From positions 310,001 to 374,000 of the forward strand of contig NZ_JAMDLI010000007.1 of the NCBI RefSeq assembly GCF_023721815.1: a stretch of 64,000 nucleotides of DNA, given 5' to 3'. The notes under the pieces were generated by a model. The model made no database searches. It saw only the letters and a program-made list of their open reading frames with translations, and was not told the DNA's origin. The stretch comes from Pleomorphomonas sp. JP5 (GTDB lineage Bacteria; Pseudomonadota; Alphaproteobacteria; Rhizobiales; Pleomorphomonadaceae). Shown piece after piece: positions 1-9,600 of this stretch (positions are counted from its first letter, which is position 1; the number at the start of each line of letters is the position of its first letter). Position numbers and translations under genes: made by a program.

Positions 1-12
1 CGCGCCAAAGCG

Positions 13-342
13 ATGTCGTTGACCGCCGAACCATGGGCCGTCGCCCTGCTCGCAGACCTCGCGGATCTCGAAGCCGACCTCGCGGCCGCCGACGTCGACG
101 CCCCGACGCCCGACCGGGTCGGACGGGCGATCGCCGGCACGCTCGACCGGGTCACGGCCCGGCCGCGTCTCTCCCCCGGCCGCCTCCTCGCCTGGGTGGC
201 GGCCGGTGCGGGCGGGCTCGCCGCCTCCGCCGCCTTCGGCATGGTGCTGGCGCTCTATGGTCCCCTGGCCCCGCCGACGCTCGATCCGATTTCCTTCCTG
301 ATCGAGGCCGGGGACCTCGCCCTCCCCGGGCTAGGAGGTTGA
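13..342 (+). CDS. Small single-pass membrane protein, possible anti-sigma-like partner; may be open at the window edge
   Basis: A 109-residue protein with an acidic, Ala/Asp-rich N-terminal half and one hydrophobic stretch at about residues 58-86, so probably a single-pass inner-membrane protein. I do not recognise the family. Its stop lies 3 nt before the start of a Metal_resist-type periplasmic protein, so the two are co-translated. Such periplasmic sensors are often encoded beside an ECF sigma factor and a small membrane protein, so an anti-sigma-like role is possible but is inference only. The frame is open to the left edge. A different frame reaches TGA at 20-22, so an upstream gene could overlap this start. 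No ribosome binding site is visible in the 12 bases available, so the true start may lie outside the window. Confidence 0.55.
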   Translation: MSLTAEPWAVALLADLADLEADLAAADVDAPTPDRVGRAIAGTLDRVTARPRLSPGRLLAWVAAGAGGLAASAAFGMVLALYGPLAPPTLDPISFLIEAGDLALPGLGG

Positions 343-345
343 GCC

Positions 346-780
346 ATGCGCCTGCGCATCATTCTCGCCGTCTCCCTCCTGCTGTCGGTGGCGCTCAATG
401 CCGCCCTCGTCGGCTATGGCTACACGCTCTACCGCATCCGGCCGCTGGCGCTCCTGTCCGATCCGATACCGCCGCAGATGCTGGAAGCGCTGAGCTCACG
501 CCTGCCAGGCGGGGCAGACCAGTTCTTGAGCGAGCGACTGGAAGCGAACCGCCCGGAGCTGGAAGCGGAGCGGGCCGGTTATCGAAGCGCGCTCGAGCGG
601 GCGGCCGGACTGATCGAGGCCGACGTCGTCGACACCGACGCCGTCAAGGCCGCCATCGCCGAGGCCCGCACCTATCGCAGCCGGATGGGCGACGTCTATG
701 TCGACACCTTCGTGGAGATGATCGCTGCCCTGCCCCAGGCCCAGCGCCAGAAGATGGTGGAGCGGTTTCGCAAGCGCTGA
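346..780 (+). CDS. Periplasmic heavy-metal sensor / resistance protein (Metal_resist, CnrX/Spy-like)
   Basis: A 144-residue protein with an N-terminal membrane anchor (about residues 4-28) and then a mostly helical, charged periplasmic domain. Runs such as ERLEANRPELEAERAGYRSALERA and a C-terminal QRQKMVERFRKR segment are typical of the Metal_resist/Spy/CpxP fold, in which helices bind metals or act as a periplasmic chaperone. Known family members sense metal or envelope stress together with an ECF sigma and anti-sigma pair. Here the preceding gene encodes a small membrane protein 3 nt upstream. The metal specificity cannot be told; no His/Cys cluster is visible. The start ATG follows AGGAGGTTGAGCC, a strong ribosome binding site. 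Confidence 0.7.
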   Translation: MRLRIILAVSLLLSVALNAALVGYGYTLYRIRPLALLSDPIPPQMLEALSSRLPGGADQFLSERLEANRPELEAERAGYRSALERAAGLIEADVVDTDAVKAAIAEARTYRSRMGDVYVDTFVEMIAALPQAQRQKMVERFRKR

Positions 781-877
781 ACCGCCCCCACAGAACGGAA
801 GACAACGAGCGACGAGGGAAAACGGTCGTCCCGGCGTAGCAGCAAGGTCAAGCCTGACCACCCCGGAGATGCTGACC

Positions 878-1177
878 ATGCCATTCTCTTTCCGTCCGCC
901 CCTCGCCGCCCTCGTTGCACCCGCCCTGCTTTCGGGCATCCTGCCCGCCTCGGCCGGCGGCATGGTGATCGTCACCCCGCCCGTCCGCGTGGCGCCAGCG
1001 CCCGTCGTGATCGCTCCCCCACCCTACTATTATGCTCCGCCTCCCGTCGTCGTGGCGCCCTACCCCGTCGCGCCGGTGGTCGTGCCGGTGGTCCGCGAGC
1101 CCCGCTGCAGGGTTGGCGGCGTGGTCTACGACGGCCCCCGGCGGACTGTGGTCGCCGCCGGCCGTCGGTGCTGGTGA
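878..1177 (+). CDS. Small exported Pro/Val/Tyr-rich hypothetical protein
   Basis: A 99-residue protein with a plausible signal peptide (hydrophobic to about residue 25, ending near SAGG) and a low-complexity mature part rich in PPP, PVV and YYY segments. The last 28 residues carry two Cys (RCRVGGVVYDG and GRRCW) that could form a disulfide. Short secreted Pro/Val-rich proteins of this type are common in Rhizobiales and have no known role. An ATG at 869 is also in frame, but GGAG lies 9 nt before the ATG at 878, so I chose 878. The downstream gene begins 11 nt after this stop. Confidence 0.55.
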   Translation: MPFSFRPPLAALVAPALLSGILPASAGGMVIVTPPVRVAPAPVVIAPPPYYYAPPPVVVAPYPVAPVVVPVVREPRCRVGGVVYDGPRRTVVAAGRRCW

Positions 1178-1188
1178 GGGAGGCAGGA

Positions 1189-1431
1189 ATGCATTCTAGC
1201 ACCTTTTCCCTGGCCCTTGCCTGCCTGCTCGCCTCCACGGTGGTGGCCTCGGCCGGCGACGCGCCCTCGCGCTCGGACATGCGCAAGGCTTGCTCCGCCG
1301 ACTACCAACGCCTGTGCGGCGACGTTTCGCCCGGTAACGGCGGACTGCGCCAGTGCTTCGCCGACCACATGAGCGAGCTGTCGGCCGCCTGCGTCGACGT
1401 TCTCAAGCGGCGGGCGGCTGCCAGGACCTGA
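1189..1431 (+). CDS. Small exported cysteine-rich protein (Cys-rich GLG1-like repeat)
   Basis: An 80-residue protein with a signal peptide (about residues 1-22, cleavage after VASAG) and one module with Cys spacing C-x7-C-x13-C-x11-C (ACSADYQRLCGDVSP, LRQCFADHMSEL, AACVDVL). This resembles the single Cys-rich repeats of GLG1-type domains found in many exported alphaproteobacterial proteins. Function is unknown; two disulfides in the periplasm are likely. The frame extends to a GTG at 1168, but GGGAGGCAGGA sits directly before the ATG at 1189. It probably shares a transcript with the Pro/Val-rich gene just upstream. Confidence 0.65.
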   Translation: MHSSTFSLALACLLASTVVASAGDAPSRSDMRKACSADYQRLCGDVSPGNGGLRQCFADHMSELSAACVDVLKRRAAART

Positions 1432-2342
1432 CCGTCCGTGACGTCACACCGCGGCAAGCCGGTAGACGGAAACATGCGAGCCGGACTGGGCGGGGAACGA
1501 CGTTCCCGCCAGTCCGCCAACCGCCCTTCCAGCCCAAAGCCGGCCAGCCCCGCCATCGGGTCCATCTTCGACGGCCAGATGTAGCGGTGAGCGGTCGCCG
1601 CAAGCTCGCCCGCCGTTCGTCGCCCCGCTCATGCGACGGCAGGGCGCCCAGCCCGTTCCAATGGCGAACTCCAGCGCCCGGCGGCGTCGCCAAGCATGCC
1701 CTTCAGCAATTCCAGACTTCGACCGTCAAGTTTAGCCCCAGATCGGCCAAACCTCTCCATGCGGCATGAAAGAGCACCCACTTGGCGGCGCAATACAGGG
1801 CCAATCGAGCCATCGGAATGTGACGCCCAGGCGCATTACCCGATCGAGTGAGCTCAATATCCAGAATTCGCTTGCATCGTCTTTATTTCATGAAACTATA
1901 CTGATGACGTCGTGCACCCGAAAATAAAGGATAGGCGCGGAGGCGTACTGCCCAGAAAGCTTGCCCCGGTAGATCGAGACATCCAGGCCATATGTCCTCT
2001 CTTGTTCATCGGGTTCGGCTAGCTGGCTCCATATGTCTCGGCGAGCAGGAAGCGAAAGTCATCGAGGAGCAGTTTAAGGCCAGCGTCGCCCGCAAGCCGA
2101 TCGGGCTCGGGGAGTTTTTATCGCTCCGTCTCGGGGGCCGCGGGCCAGTTCGGAGACAGCCTATCGGAGAGACGGCATTGACCGGCTCGGGCATGACCGG
2201 GATCGGTCATGCGATCGCGAGTACAGATAAGTCGACCCAGTATTATTTATTGTATCTCTCTAGCAACTCCAGCAAAAGCGGGAACCAGCTTTGCGTCCGG
2301 AGTTGCGTGAAAACATGCTCTAGACTTAAGGTAGATCATGAC
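1432..2342. other. Long region without a convincing gene
   Basis: About 0.9 kb with no reading frame that has both protein-like composition and a start signal. Frames on both strands are short, and the region is less GC-rich than its surroundings between about 1800 and 2340. On the minus strand an uninterrupted stretch of about 58 codons ends near 1709. It translates to protein-like sequence (its last 36 codons from an ATG include ALYCAAKWVLFHAAW), but I see no ribosome binding site or family, so it may be a gene remnant. No RNA gene was recognised. Confidence 0.5.
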
Positions 2343-2621
2343 ATGGCGCATTGCCCATACTGCCTGAGCCCCATCTCCAAGAAAGACGCCGTCTGCCCTG
2401 CCTGCGGCGCCGAGAAGGGCTACCTCTATTTCAACCGGAGATCCCGGGGCTTCGGGTTCCTGTTTGTTCTCGGCCTTCTGATCCCGCTGGCCGTCGTCCT
2501 GCCGTTTCTGTTCTATTTCCAGGGCATGGGCGCGCCCTTCTGGCTGGCGGCCACCATTGCGCTGGGGCTCGCCATCTTCACCATCCAGCGGTTCGTGACC
2601 GGGCCGACCTGGTATCGCTGA
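2343..2621 (+). CDS. Small zinc-ribbon membrane protein
   Basis: A 92-residue protein beginning MAHCPYCLSPISKKDAVCPACGAEKG: two CxxC knuckles at about residues 4-7 and 18-21 form a zinc ribbon. Two hydrophobic segments follow at about residues 37-58 and 64-80, predicting two membrane helices. Small zinc-ribbon/transmembrane proteins of this kind are widespread and uncharacterised. The frame is open upstream to 1992, but the upstream part is not protein-like, while the ATG at 2343 follows AAGGTAG. It converges with ilvE across a terminator hairpin. Confidence 0.7.
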   Translation: MAHCPYCLSPISKKDAVCPACGAEKGYLYFNRRSRGFGFLFVLGLLIPLAVVLPFLFYFQGMGAPFWLAATIALGLAIFTIQRFVTGPTWYR

Positions 2622-2630
2622 CCGCGCATG

Positions 2631-2661
2631 AAAAACCCCGCCGCGCATAGGCGCAGCGGGG
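2631..2661 (-). terminator. Intrinsic terminator of ilvE
   Basis: On the minus strand, an imperfect GC-rich stem (CCCCGC/GCGGGG, one mismatch, then GCGC/GCGC around a 4-nt loop) is followed by five T residues. It lies 25 nt beyond the ilvE stop and before the convergent zinc-ribbon gene. Confidence 0.85.
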
Positions 2662-2685
2662 TCGTTGTCGTCCGAAGCGGCTCGA

Positions 2686-3576
2686 TTACTCGGCGGCGGC
2701 CTTCTTGGGCTGCACTTCGTCGAGATAGGCGTGCATCAGCAGTTCGCTGATCTTGCCCGGCTTGAAGCGATACTCGCCGATCTCGGAGATCGGCGTCACC
2801 TCGGCGGCCGTGCCGACCAGGAAGGCCTCGGTGAAGGTCGACAGCTCTTCCGGCAGGATGTGCCTGCGGTTGACCTTGATGCCGTGGCGGGCGGCGATCG
2901 CCTCCACCGACTGGCGGGTGATGCTGTCGAGGAAGCAGTCCGGATCCGGCGTGTAGAGTTCGCCGTCGCGGACGAAGACGATGTTGGCGCCAGTCGATTC
3001 CGCCACATAGCCGCGATAGTCGAGCATCAGCGCGTCGGTATAGCCCTCGGCCTCCGCCGCGTGCTTGGAGATGGTGCAGATCATGTAGAGACCGGCCGCC
3101 TTCGACTTGCACGGGATGGTCATCGGGTCCGGACGGCGATAAGGCGCCCAGGTCAGGCGAATGCCCTTCAGCTTCTCGGCCGGGCTGAAGTAGCTCGGCC
3201 ACTCCCAGACGGCGATCGCCATGTGGATTGTATTGTTGGGAGCGGCGACGCCCATGGCTTCCGAGCCGCGCCAGGCGATCGGCCGGACGTAGGCGTCGAC
3301 GAGACCCGAACGGGCAAGCGCCTCATTGGTCGCCGCCTCGATCTCCTCAAGGGAGTACGGCAGCTTGAAGCCGAGGATCTCGGCCGACTCGATCAGGCGC
3401 TGGCTGTGCTCCCGGAGCTTGTAGACCTCGCCGCCATAGGCGCGCTCGCCCTCGAAGACGGCGCTGCCATAGTGAAGCGCGTGGGTCAGAATGTGCACCT
3501 TGGCGTCCTTCCAGTCGACGAACTTGCCGTCGTACCAGATCACACCGTCGCGGCTGTCAAAGGGGACACTGGCCAT
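2686..3576 (-). CDS. ilvE: Branched-chain amino acid aminotransferase
   Basis: A 296-residue class IV PLP enzyme that transfers the amino group between glutamate and the 2-oxo acids of valine, leucine and isoleucine. Seen in the sequence: HALHYGSAVFEGERAY near residues 33-47, the R-P-I-A-W-R-G segment near 98-104, the presumed PLP lysine in PCKSKAAGLY (about K159), the ESTGANIVFV PLP/phosphate segment at 194-203, and SITRQSV-type and GTAAEVTPI segments towards the end. Length is normal for bacterial IlvE. The start at 3576 was chosen because homologues begin near here; upstream in-frame sequence is not conserved-looking. It is divergent from a MarR gene (about 210 bp between starts) and ends at a strong terminator. 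Confidence 0.95.
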   Translation of the reverse strand: MASVPFDSRDGVIWYDGKFVDWKDAKVHILTHALHYGSAVFEGERAYGGEVYKLREHSQRLIESAEILGFKLPYSLEEIEAATNEALARSGLVDAYVRPIAWRGSEAMGVAAPNNTIHMAIAVWEWPSYFSPAEKLKGIRLTWAPYRRPDPMTIPCKSKAAGLYMICTISKHAAEAEGYTDALMLDYRGYVAESTGANIVFVRDGELYTPDPDCFLDSITRQSVEAIAARHGIKVNRRHILPEELSTFTEAFLVGTAAEVTPISEIGEYRFKPGKISELLMHAYLDEVQPKKAAAE

Positions 3577-3785
3577 CTTGAACTCCCAGACCTTTTCTTT
3601 TGTCTTTTGCCCGACAGGCGGGCGACCTCTTGCACGGGACACGTTTTGCCTCGGCGTCGACAAGCGGCTATGCTCGCGGATCAGTGGATCCCTTGTGTGC
3701 CGGATGTCCCTTGCGACCGCATCGTGCGAACGATCGTTTCGTCGTGACGGGTATTCTAGTAACAAATGAATCGAAGTATGTCAAC

Positions 3786-4313
3786 ATGGCTGCCATAAAT
3801 TTTCCCTCCGACGCCATTCGTCCGTCCGAAAAGCCCGAAGCGGAATGCCCAGGCGACAGCGGCGGCGGGAATCTCGACCTCGAGCTGATCGAGCTTTTGT
3901 TCTTTGCCTATCGCGACTTCGTCGGCGAGGCCGACCACATCCTGGAATCGATCGGCTATGGCCGCGCCCATCACCGCGTGGTCTATTTCGTGATGCGCAA
4001 CCCCGGCCTGCGCGTCTCCGACCTCCTGGAGATCCTGCAGATCACCAAACAGAGCCTTGGCCGCGTACTGAAGCAGCTCGTCGACGACGGCTACATCGAG
4101 CAGCGCCCCGGCCCCGTCGACCGGCGCGAGCGTCTGCTCTATGCCTCCGACAAGGGCGAGCGGCTGGCCAACGACCTCTCCGCCCGCCAGCACGCCCGCA
4201 TTGTCAGGGCGCTTGCCACGCTGCCGCAGGAGGCCCGCCCCATCATCCGCGACTTCCTGAGCAACATGATCGATGCCCGCGCCCCCGGCGCGCCCGCCGG
4301 ACAGGAAGGCTAA
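3786..4313 (+). CDS. MarR-family transcriptional regulator
   Basis: A 175-residue winged-helix protein. Residues about 30-130 hold the MarR fold: a helix with YRDFVGEADHILESIGYGRAHHRVVYFV, the recognition part LRVSDLLEILQITKQSLGRVLKQLVDDGYI, and the wing RPGPVDRRERLLYASDKG. It lies 3 nt before a response-regulator gene, so it is probably co-transcribed with the two-component pair, and it is divergent from ilvE. Either target is possible; no operator palindrome stands out in the spacer. The first 25 residues are Pro/Glu-rich and probably disordered. The ATG at 3786 was preferred over upstream in-frame starts because the upstream part is not protein-like. Confidence 0.85.
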   Translation: MAAINFPSDAIRPSEKPEAECPGDSGGGNLDLELIELLFFAYRDFVGEADHILESIGYGRAHHRVVYFVMRNPGLRVSDLLEILQITKQSLGRVLKQLVDDGYIEQRPGPVDRRERLLYASDKGERLANDLSARQHARIVRALATLPQEARPIIRDFLSNMIDARAPGAPAGQEG

Positions 4314-4316
4314 CCG

Positions 4317-5018
4317 ATGGTCTCCATCGCCCCCGCCGATGGCGCCAGCCACGTTCTCGTCGTCGATGACGACAGCCGCATCCGTCAGTTGCTCGCCAAG
4401 TATCTCGGCAGCCAGGGTTATCGCGTCACCGCCGCCGCCGACGCCGCCGAGGCGCGGCGCAAGATCTCGGCCATCGAGTTCGACATCCTGGTGGTCGACG
4501 TGATGATGCCGGGCGAGGATGGGCTCAGCCTCACCCAGTCGCTGAGGGCCGAGCAGGACGTCCCGATCCTGCTGCTCACCGCGAAATCCGATGGCGTCGA
4601 CCGCATTCGCGGCCTCGAAGCCGGTGCCGACGACTATCTCACCAAACCCTTCGAGCCGCGCGAGCTCCTGTTGCGTCTCAACAACATCCTGAAACGCCGG
4701 CCGTTGCCCGAGGCGCCCTTGACGCGCGAGGAGATCCGCTTCGGCCGGTTCGTCTTCAACGCCAAGCGCGAGGAACTCTGCGACGGCGAGAAGCCGGTGC
4801 GTCTCACCGACCGCGAGCGCCAGCTGCTCGGCCAGTTCGCCGCCAGCCCCGACGGCACGCTGTCGCGCGAAGCGCTGAGCGGCGAGGCCGGAGAAGTGGG
4901 CGAACGGACCATCGACGTGCAGATCAATCGCCTGCGTCGCAAGATCGAGATCGACCCCGGCAACCCCGTGTTCCTGCAGACCGTGCGCGGCGTCGGCTAC
5001 CGCCTGCGCTTCGAGTGA
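4317..5018 (+). CDS. OmpR-family response regulator
   Basis: A 233-residue two-domain regulator. The receiver (about 10-125) shows the acidic VVDDDSR pocket, the phosphoacceptor Asp in LVVDVMMPGEDG, the conserved T in LLLTAKSD and the K in YLTKPFEPREL. The C-terminal winged helix (about 140-230) has LTDRERQLLGQF and the ending VGERTIDVQINRLRRKIE...VRGVGYRLRFE, diagnostic of OmpR/PhoB DNA-binding domains. Its stop overlaps the start of the sensor kinase (GTGA), so the two are translationally coupled. The signal is unknown. The MarR gene 3 nt upstream probably belongs to the same transcript. Confidence 0.93.
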   Translation: MVSIAPADGASHVLVVDDDSRIRQLLAKYLGSQGYRVTAAADAAEARRKISAIEFDILVVDVMMPGEDGLSLTQSLRAEQDVPILLLTAKSDGVDRIRGLEAGADDYLTKPFEPRELLLRLNNILKRRPLPEAPLTREEIRFGRFVFNAKREELCDGEKPVRLTDRERQLLGQFAASPDGTLSREALSGEAGEVGERTIDVQINRLRRKIEIDPGNPVFLQTVRGVGYRLRFE

Positions 5019-6487
5019 GCGAGATGTCGCAAACGCCAGAACCGGCCGAGCCCCGTGGTCGCGTCGCCGCCGGCCTAGACCGGCTGGACGACGCCATCCG
5101 CCACGTCCGCAACTTCATCTCCCGCAACAGCCCCACGGTGCTGCGGCGGGCCTGGACCGGCGTCGGCCACGCCATCAACAGGGCGTTGCCCAAGGGCTTG
5201 CTCGGCCGGTCGCTGCTGATCGTCGTCGTGCCCATGCTGATCCTGCTCGCCGTGCTGACCGGCGTGTTCATGGACCGTCACTGGATGCTGGTCACCCAGC
5301 GCCTGTCGGACGCCGTGGCCTCCTCCATCCTCGGCCTTGCCAACATCGCCGACAATACCGCCATCCCCGATGAGGTCAGGATCGACACCGTCGCCACGAC
5401 CGGGAAAGCCATGGGACTGACGGCCGAGGTTCTCCCGCCCAGCGAGATCGGCCGGACGCGCCGGGCCTCGGCCGACATCGTCCACACCATGCTGGCCGAG
5501 GCTCTCCAGAGGCGCCCCATGGCCACCCCCTTCTCGATCCGGGACCTGTCCGACGACAACCGCATCGAGGTGCGGATGATCGTGCATGCCGGCGTATTGC
5601 GCGTGGAGTTCCCGCGCAGCCTCGCCTATGCGGCCAACTGGCACTTCTTCCTGGTGTGGATGGTCAGCACCGCGTTGTTCCTGGTGCTGGTGTCGCTGAT
5701 CTTCCTGCGCAACCAGATCAAGCCGATCGAGCGACTGGCCGCCGCCGCCGAGGCCTTCGGGCGCGGCCGTCCGGTGGAAGGCTTCGCGCCGACCGGCGCC
5801 AGAGAAGTGCGGCAGGCCGCCCACGCCTTCATCGGCATGCGCCGGCGCATCGAACGCCAGATCGAGCAGCGCACCACCATGCTGGCCGGCGTCGGGCACG
5901 ACCTCAAGACAATCCTCACCCGCTTCCGCCTCGGCCTCGCTTTGCTGCCCGAGGGCGAGGAAACCGCCGACCTCCGCTCCGACGTCGCCGAGATGGAAGC
6001 GATGCTGGCAGCCTACGTCGATTTCGCCAAGGGCGACGCCGACGAAACGCCGCAGCCGCTCGACGTCGAGGAGACGATTTCCGACTGCCTGCGCCAGATG
6101 GCCGAACCGGCCGGGCGAGAGGTCCACTTCGCCTTCAGCGGCGACGGCCTTCTGACGCTGCGCCCCACCGCTTTCCGCCGCCTGATCGCCAACCTCGTCG
6201 GCAACGCCGTCCGCTACGGCCGAACGGCGGTGTGGGTGAGCGGCGAGCGACGCGAGGGGTGGCTGTCGATCTCCATCGAGGACGACGGCCCCGGCATCCC
6301 CGAGAACGAGATGGAGGCGGTGTTCCGCCCCTTCTACCGGCTCGATGCGGCCCGCAACCAGGACGTCCCCGGCACCGGCCTGGGTCTTGCCATCGCCCGC
6401 GACGTCGCCCGAAGCCACGGCGGCGACATCGAGCTCGGCCAGAGCCCGCACGGCGGCCTCAAGGCAACGATCCGCCTGCCGGCATAA
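5015..6487 (+). CDS. EnvZ-like membrane sensor histidine kinase
   Basis: A 490-residue kinase. An N-terminal cytoplasmic segment of about 65 residues is followed by TM1 (about 70-90), a periplasmic domain of about 120 residues, TM2 (about 210-230), HAMP, a dimerisation domain with the phospho-His in GVGHDLKTILTRFRL, and an ATPase domain with the N box (LIANLVGNAVRYG), G1 (EDDGPGIP), F box (FRPFYRLDAARN) and G2 (GTGLGLAIA). EnvZ-type H boxes usually read HDLRTPLTR; here the Pro after Thr is Ile, an unusual change in the turn that helps phosphatase activity. It starts with GTG overlapping the regulator stop. Partner: the adjacent OmpR-type regulator. Stimulus unknown. Confidence 0.92.
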   Translation: MSEMSQTPEPAEPRGRVAAGLDRLDDAIRHVRNFISRNSPTVLRRAWTGVGHAINRALPKGLLGRSLLIVVVPMLILLAVLTGVFMDRHWMLVTQRLSDAVASSILGLANIADNTAIPDEVRIDTVATTGKAMGLTAEVLPPSEIGRTRRASADIVHTMLAEALQRRPMATPFSIRDLSDDNRIEVRMIVHAGVLRVEFPRSLAYAANWHFFLVWMVSTALFLVLVSLIFLRNQIKPIERLAAAAEAFGRGRPVEGFAPTGAREVRQAAHAFIGMRRRIERQIEQRTTMLAGVGHDLKTILTRFRLGLALLPEGEETADLRSDVAEMEAMLAAYVDFAKGDADETPQPLDVEETISDCLRQMAEPAGREVHFAFSGDGLLTLRPTAFRRLIANLVGNAVRYGRTAVWVSGERREGWLSISIEDDGPGIPENEMEAVFRPFYRLDAARNQDVPGTGLGLAIARDVARSHGGDIELGQSPHGGLKATIRLPA

Positions 6488-6620
6488 CGCCGGTGGCAAG
6501 CCGGACACATGAGCACGGGAAGACGATCCGCCGCTTCCAAAAGTGGATTGCCAAGCGCATGCGCCCCTTATAGTTGATTAAAATCTTATAAATTTTGTCA
6601 GTTTGAAGCGCGAGTTCGTC

Positions 6621-9600
6621 ATGGCTGGGCATTTGGCAGGTGTTTTCGCGATCCAAAGCCCAAGAGTATCCGGCTTGCGGCGGGTTACGTCCTTCGCCTT
6701 GCTGACGACCGCCATGTCCTCCCTGGCCCTCGGCACGGCGGCCGCCGACGCGATGTTGAGCTGGACGGGCAGCACCGACAACGACTGGTTCAACTCGGCG
6801 AACTGGCAGAACGATCTCGGCGCAATCCCCTCGGCAAGCAGGGAAGTGCAAATAGACCGGAGCGGCGTCGTTGTCGGTGGATCGGCCGCCGAGGCCGGCA
6901 ATATGCTGCTTGGCATCCACGCCACCGGTGGTCTGACCATCCAGAGCACCCTGACGACGACAGGGGCAAGCTTTGGCTGGAACAGCGGTTCGACCGGCAC
7001 CGCCTCGCTATCCGGGAGCGGCGCGAGCTGGACGAACACCGGCGACCTCTACCTCGGCAATGAGGGAACGGGCACCCTTTCGATCGCCGACCAGGCGTCG
7101 GTGCATGCCGGCACCACCTATCTCGGTTCCGGCTATGGCAGCCTTGGCCGTCTCGATCTCGCAGGAGGGGGCACCTTCACTTCGACCGGAGACCTCTACG
7201 TCGGCTTTGCCGGCGTCGGCGGCAGCTCCGAACCCGCCGCCGAAGGCATCTTGAACGTTACGTCCGGCACAGTTCAGAACGTCAACGGCGCCATCGCCAA
7301 CGGCACAGGCTCGACGGGAACCGCGACGATCACCGGCGCGTCGTCCTCCTGGACAAACACCGGGCGGCTGACCGTCGGCAGTGGCGGCGTCGGTACATTG
7401 ACCATTTCGGCTGGTGGCGATGTGACGAGCGTCGACGGCATCATCGGTCAGACAACGAATACCGCCGGCAGTTCGGCGACCGTGACAGGCGTAGGTTCCA
7501 CCTGGACCGGCACCGGCACGCTCTTCGTCGGCATTTCCGGCGCTTCCGAGTTGAAGGTTCTATCCGGCGGCGCCGTGACCAGCGCGGCGGCCGTCATCGG
7601 GCGCCACTCCACCAGCAAGGCGACGGTCAGCGGCTCCGGCTCGTCCTGGAATACCGGCGCGCTTTCCGTCGGCGGCGACACCAGCGATCCCGTCGGGGCG
7701 GCTGGCAACGGTACGCTCGCCGTCTCGTCCAGCGGTTCGGTGACCAGCTCCAGCGCACAGCTCGGCCTCAACTCGACAGACAGTGGAACGGCCACCGTCG
7801 GCGGCTCCGGCTCGACATGGAAGATCAACGGCACGCTCTCGGTCGGCTTGAACGGGACCGGCACCGTCACAGTGTCCGACGCCGCCCGGATAGAGACGGC
7901 CTGGATGATCGTCGGCCACAACGCCAACTCGAGCGGCGAAGTGACCGTTTCCAGCGGCGCCAGTCTGAAAGATGCTGGTTCGCTCTACGTCGGCAACGAC
8001 GGCGACGGCACCCTGACCGTATCAGGCGGCGGCAGCGTGACCAGCGGCGACGGCTTCGTGGGCACGAGCAACGGCTCGGATGGCACGGCCACCGTCACCG
8101 GCAGTGGCTCGTCCTGGACCATGGCCGGCGCTCTGTTTGTCAGTCAAAACACCGGGTCGACCGGCACGATGACGATCTCCGATGGCGCGACGGTCACCGA
8201 CTACCAGGGCATTGTCGGCGATATCGGCAGCTCGGTCGGCGAGATGACCGTGACCGGCGCCGGCTCGACCTGGACCAGCAAAGTGGTTGACGGTCAGCTA
8301 TACTCGGGCGACATCAACGCCGGACGGACGCAAACGGCCAAGGGTACGATCACCGTGTCCAACGGCGGCACCGTCATCGGCAACCGCTTCTATGCCGGCA
8401 ATGAAGGCAGCTCGGAAGGCACGGTCATCGTCACCGGCGCCGGCTCCTCCTTCACCGCCACCGATCGGTTCGTCGTCGGCTCCCAAGGCACGGGCACCGC
8501 AACCGTCTCCAACGGCGGCAAGATCAAGACCGGCATCATCAAGATCGCCGCGCTCTCAGGTTCGATCGGCACGCTGAACGTCGGCGCTGCGGCGGGAGAT
8601 CCAGCCGCCGCCGCCGGCGCGCTCGACACCAACAGCATCGAGTTCGGGGCCGGCACCGGCCTTCTGGAGTTCAACTTCACCGATCCGAGCTATGCCGTCT
8701 CGGCCGCCATCAGCGGCGCGGGCAGGGTTCAGCTCGACGCCGGAAACCTCACCCTGTCGGGCGTCAGCACCTACACGGGCGGCACCGACGTGAACGGCGG
8801 CACGCTCAACGTCACCGGCTCCCTGTCCGGTTCCTCTACGGAAGTCACGATGTCGGGCGGCCGGCTGGTCAACAGCGGCACCATCAGCGGCGCGACCTAT
8901 GGCATCCGGCTGGCGACCGCAGGCAATGTCGTCAGCACCTCCGGCACCATCTCGGGCGGAACGGCCTCTGTGCTCTTCGATGCCGACAACAACACGCTCA
9001 ACATCTCGCCGACGGCGACTTTCACCAGCATCGTCGACTATAACAACAAGATCGGCAACACGACCGGCTTCGGCGCCGGCAGCTATCGCATCCATGCGGC
9101 CAGTTATGATGACACGCAAAACGTCATCGTGCTGAACAACTCCAGCCAGACCGTCATCCTCGACAACGCCAGCTCGGCATCGGGCTACATCAACGTCGTG
9201 TCCGTTCCCGCCGCCAGCCGGGAAGCGAGCCAGTACACGTCGTCGGTATCGGACGTCATCGGCAGCATCCTGTCGCTCGACGTCGCCCGGCCCGACCAGG
9301 TCAGCGTGGGTGGAACGACCATCTCCGCCCTGCAATACGGCGAGGAGAAGCGCGAGACCCAGGAAGCCCGGGCGGTGCGCATGCTCGGCGACAACGCCGC
9401 CGTGGATGACTACGGCAACCTGTTCTGGACGCGCGCCTTCGGCGGCCTGCGCTACCAGCCGTCGAGCGACGGCGATTTCTCCAGCCACACCTCGCACTTC
9501 GGCGTGCTCTCCGGCGTCGACCACCTGTTCGAAAACTATCGCCTGGGCTTCTTCGCTGGCGCCGGCACCGTACGCACCGTTGCCGGCGACAGCGCGTCGA

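Noticed and set aside
1650-1900. Small minus-strand open frame ending near 1709
   Set aside because: The translation is somewhat protein-like, but there is no ribosome binding site, start signal or family match, so it is left out of the gene list.
6900-8600. Repetitive DNA that could suggest a CRISPR or tandem repeat array
   Set aside because: Repeat units are not identical and keep the reading frame; they code for passenger repeats of the autotransporter.
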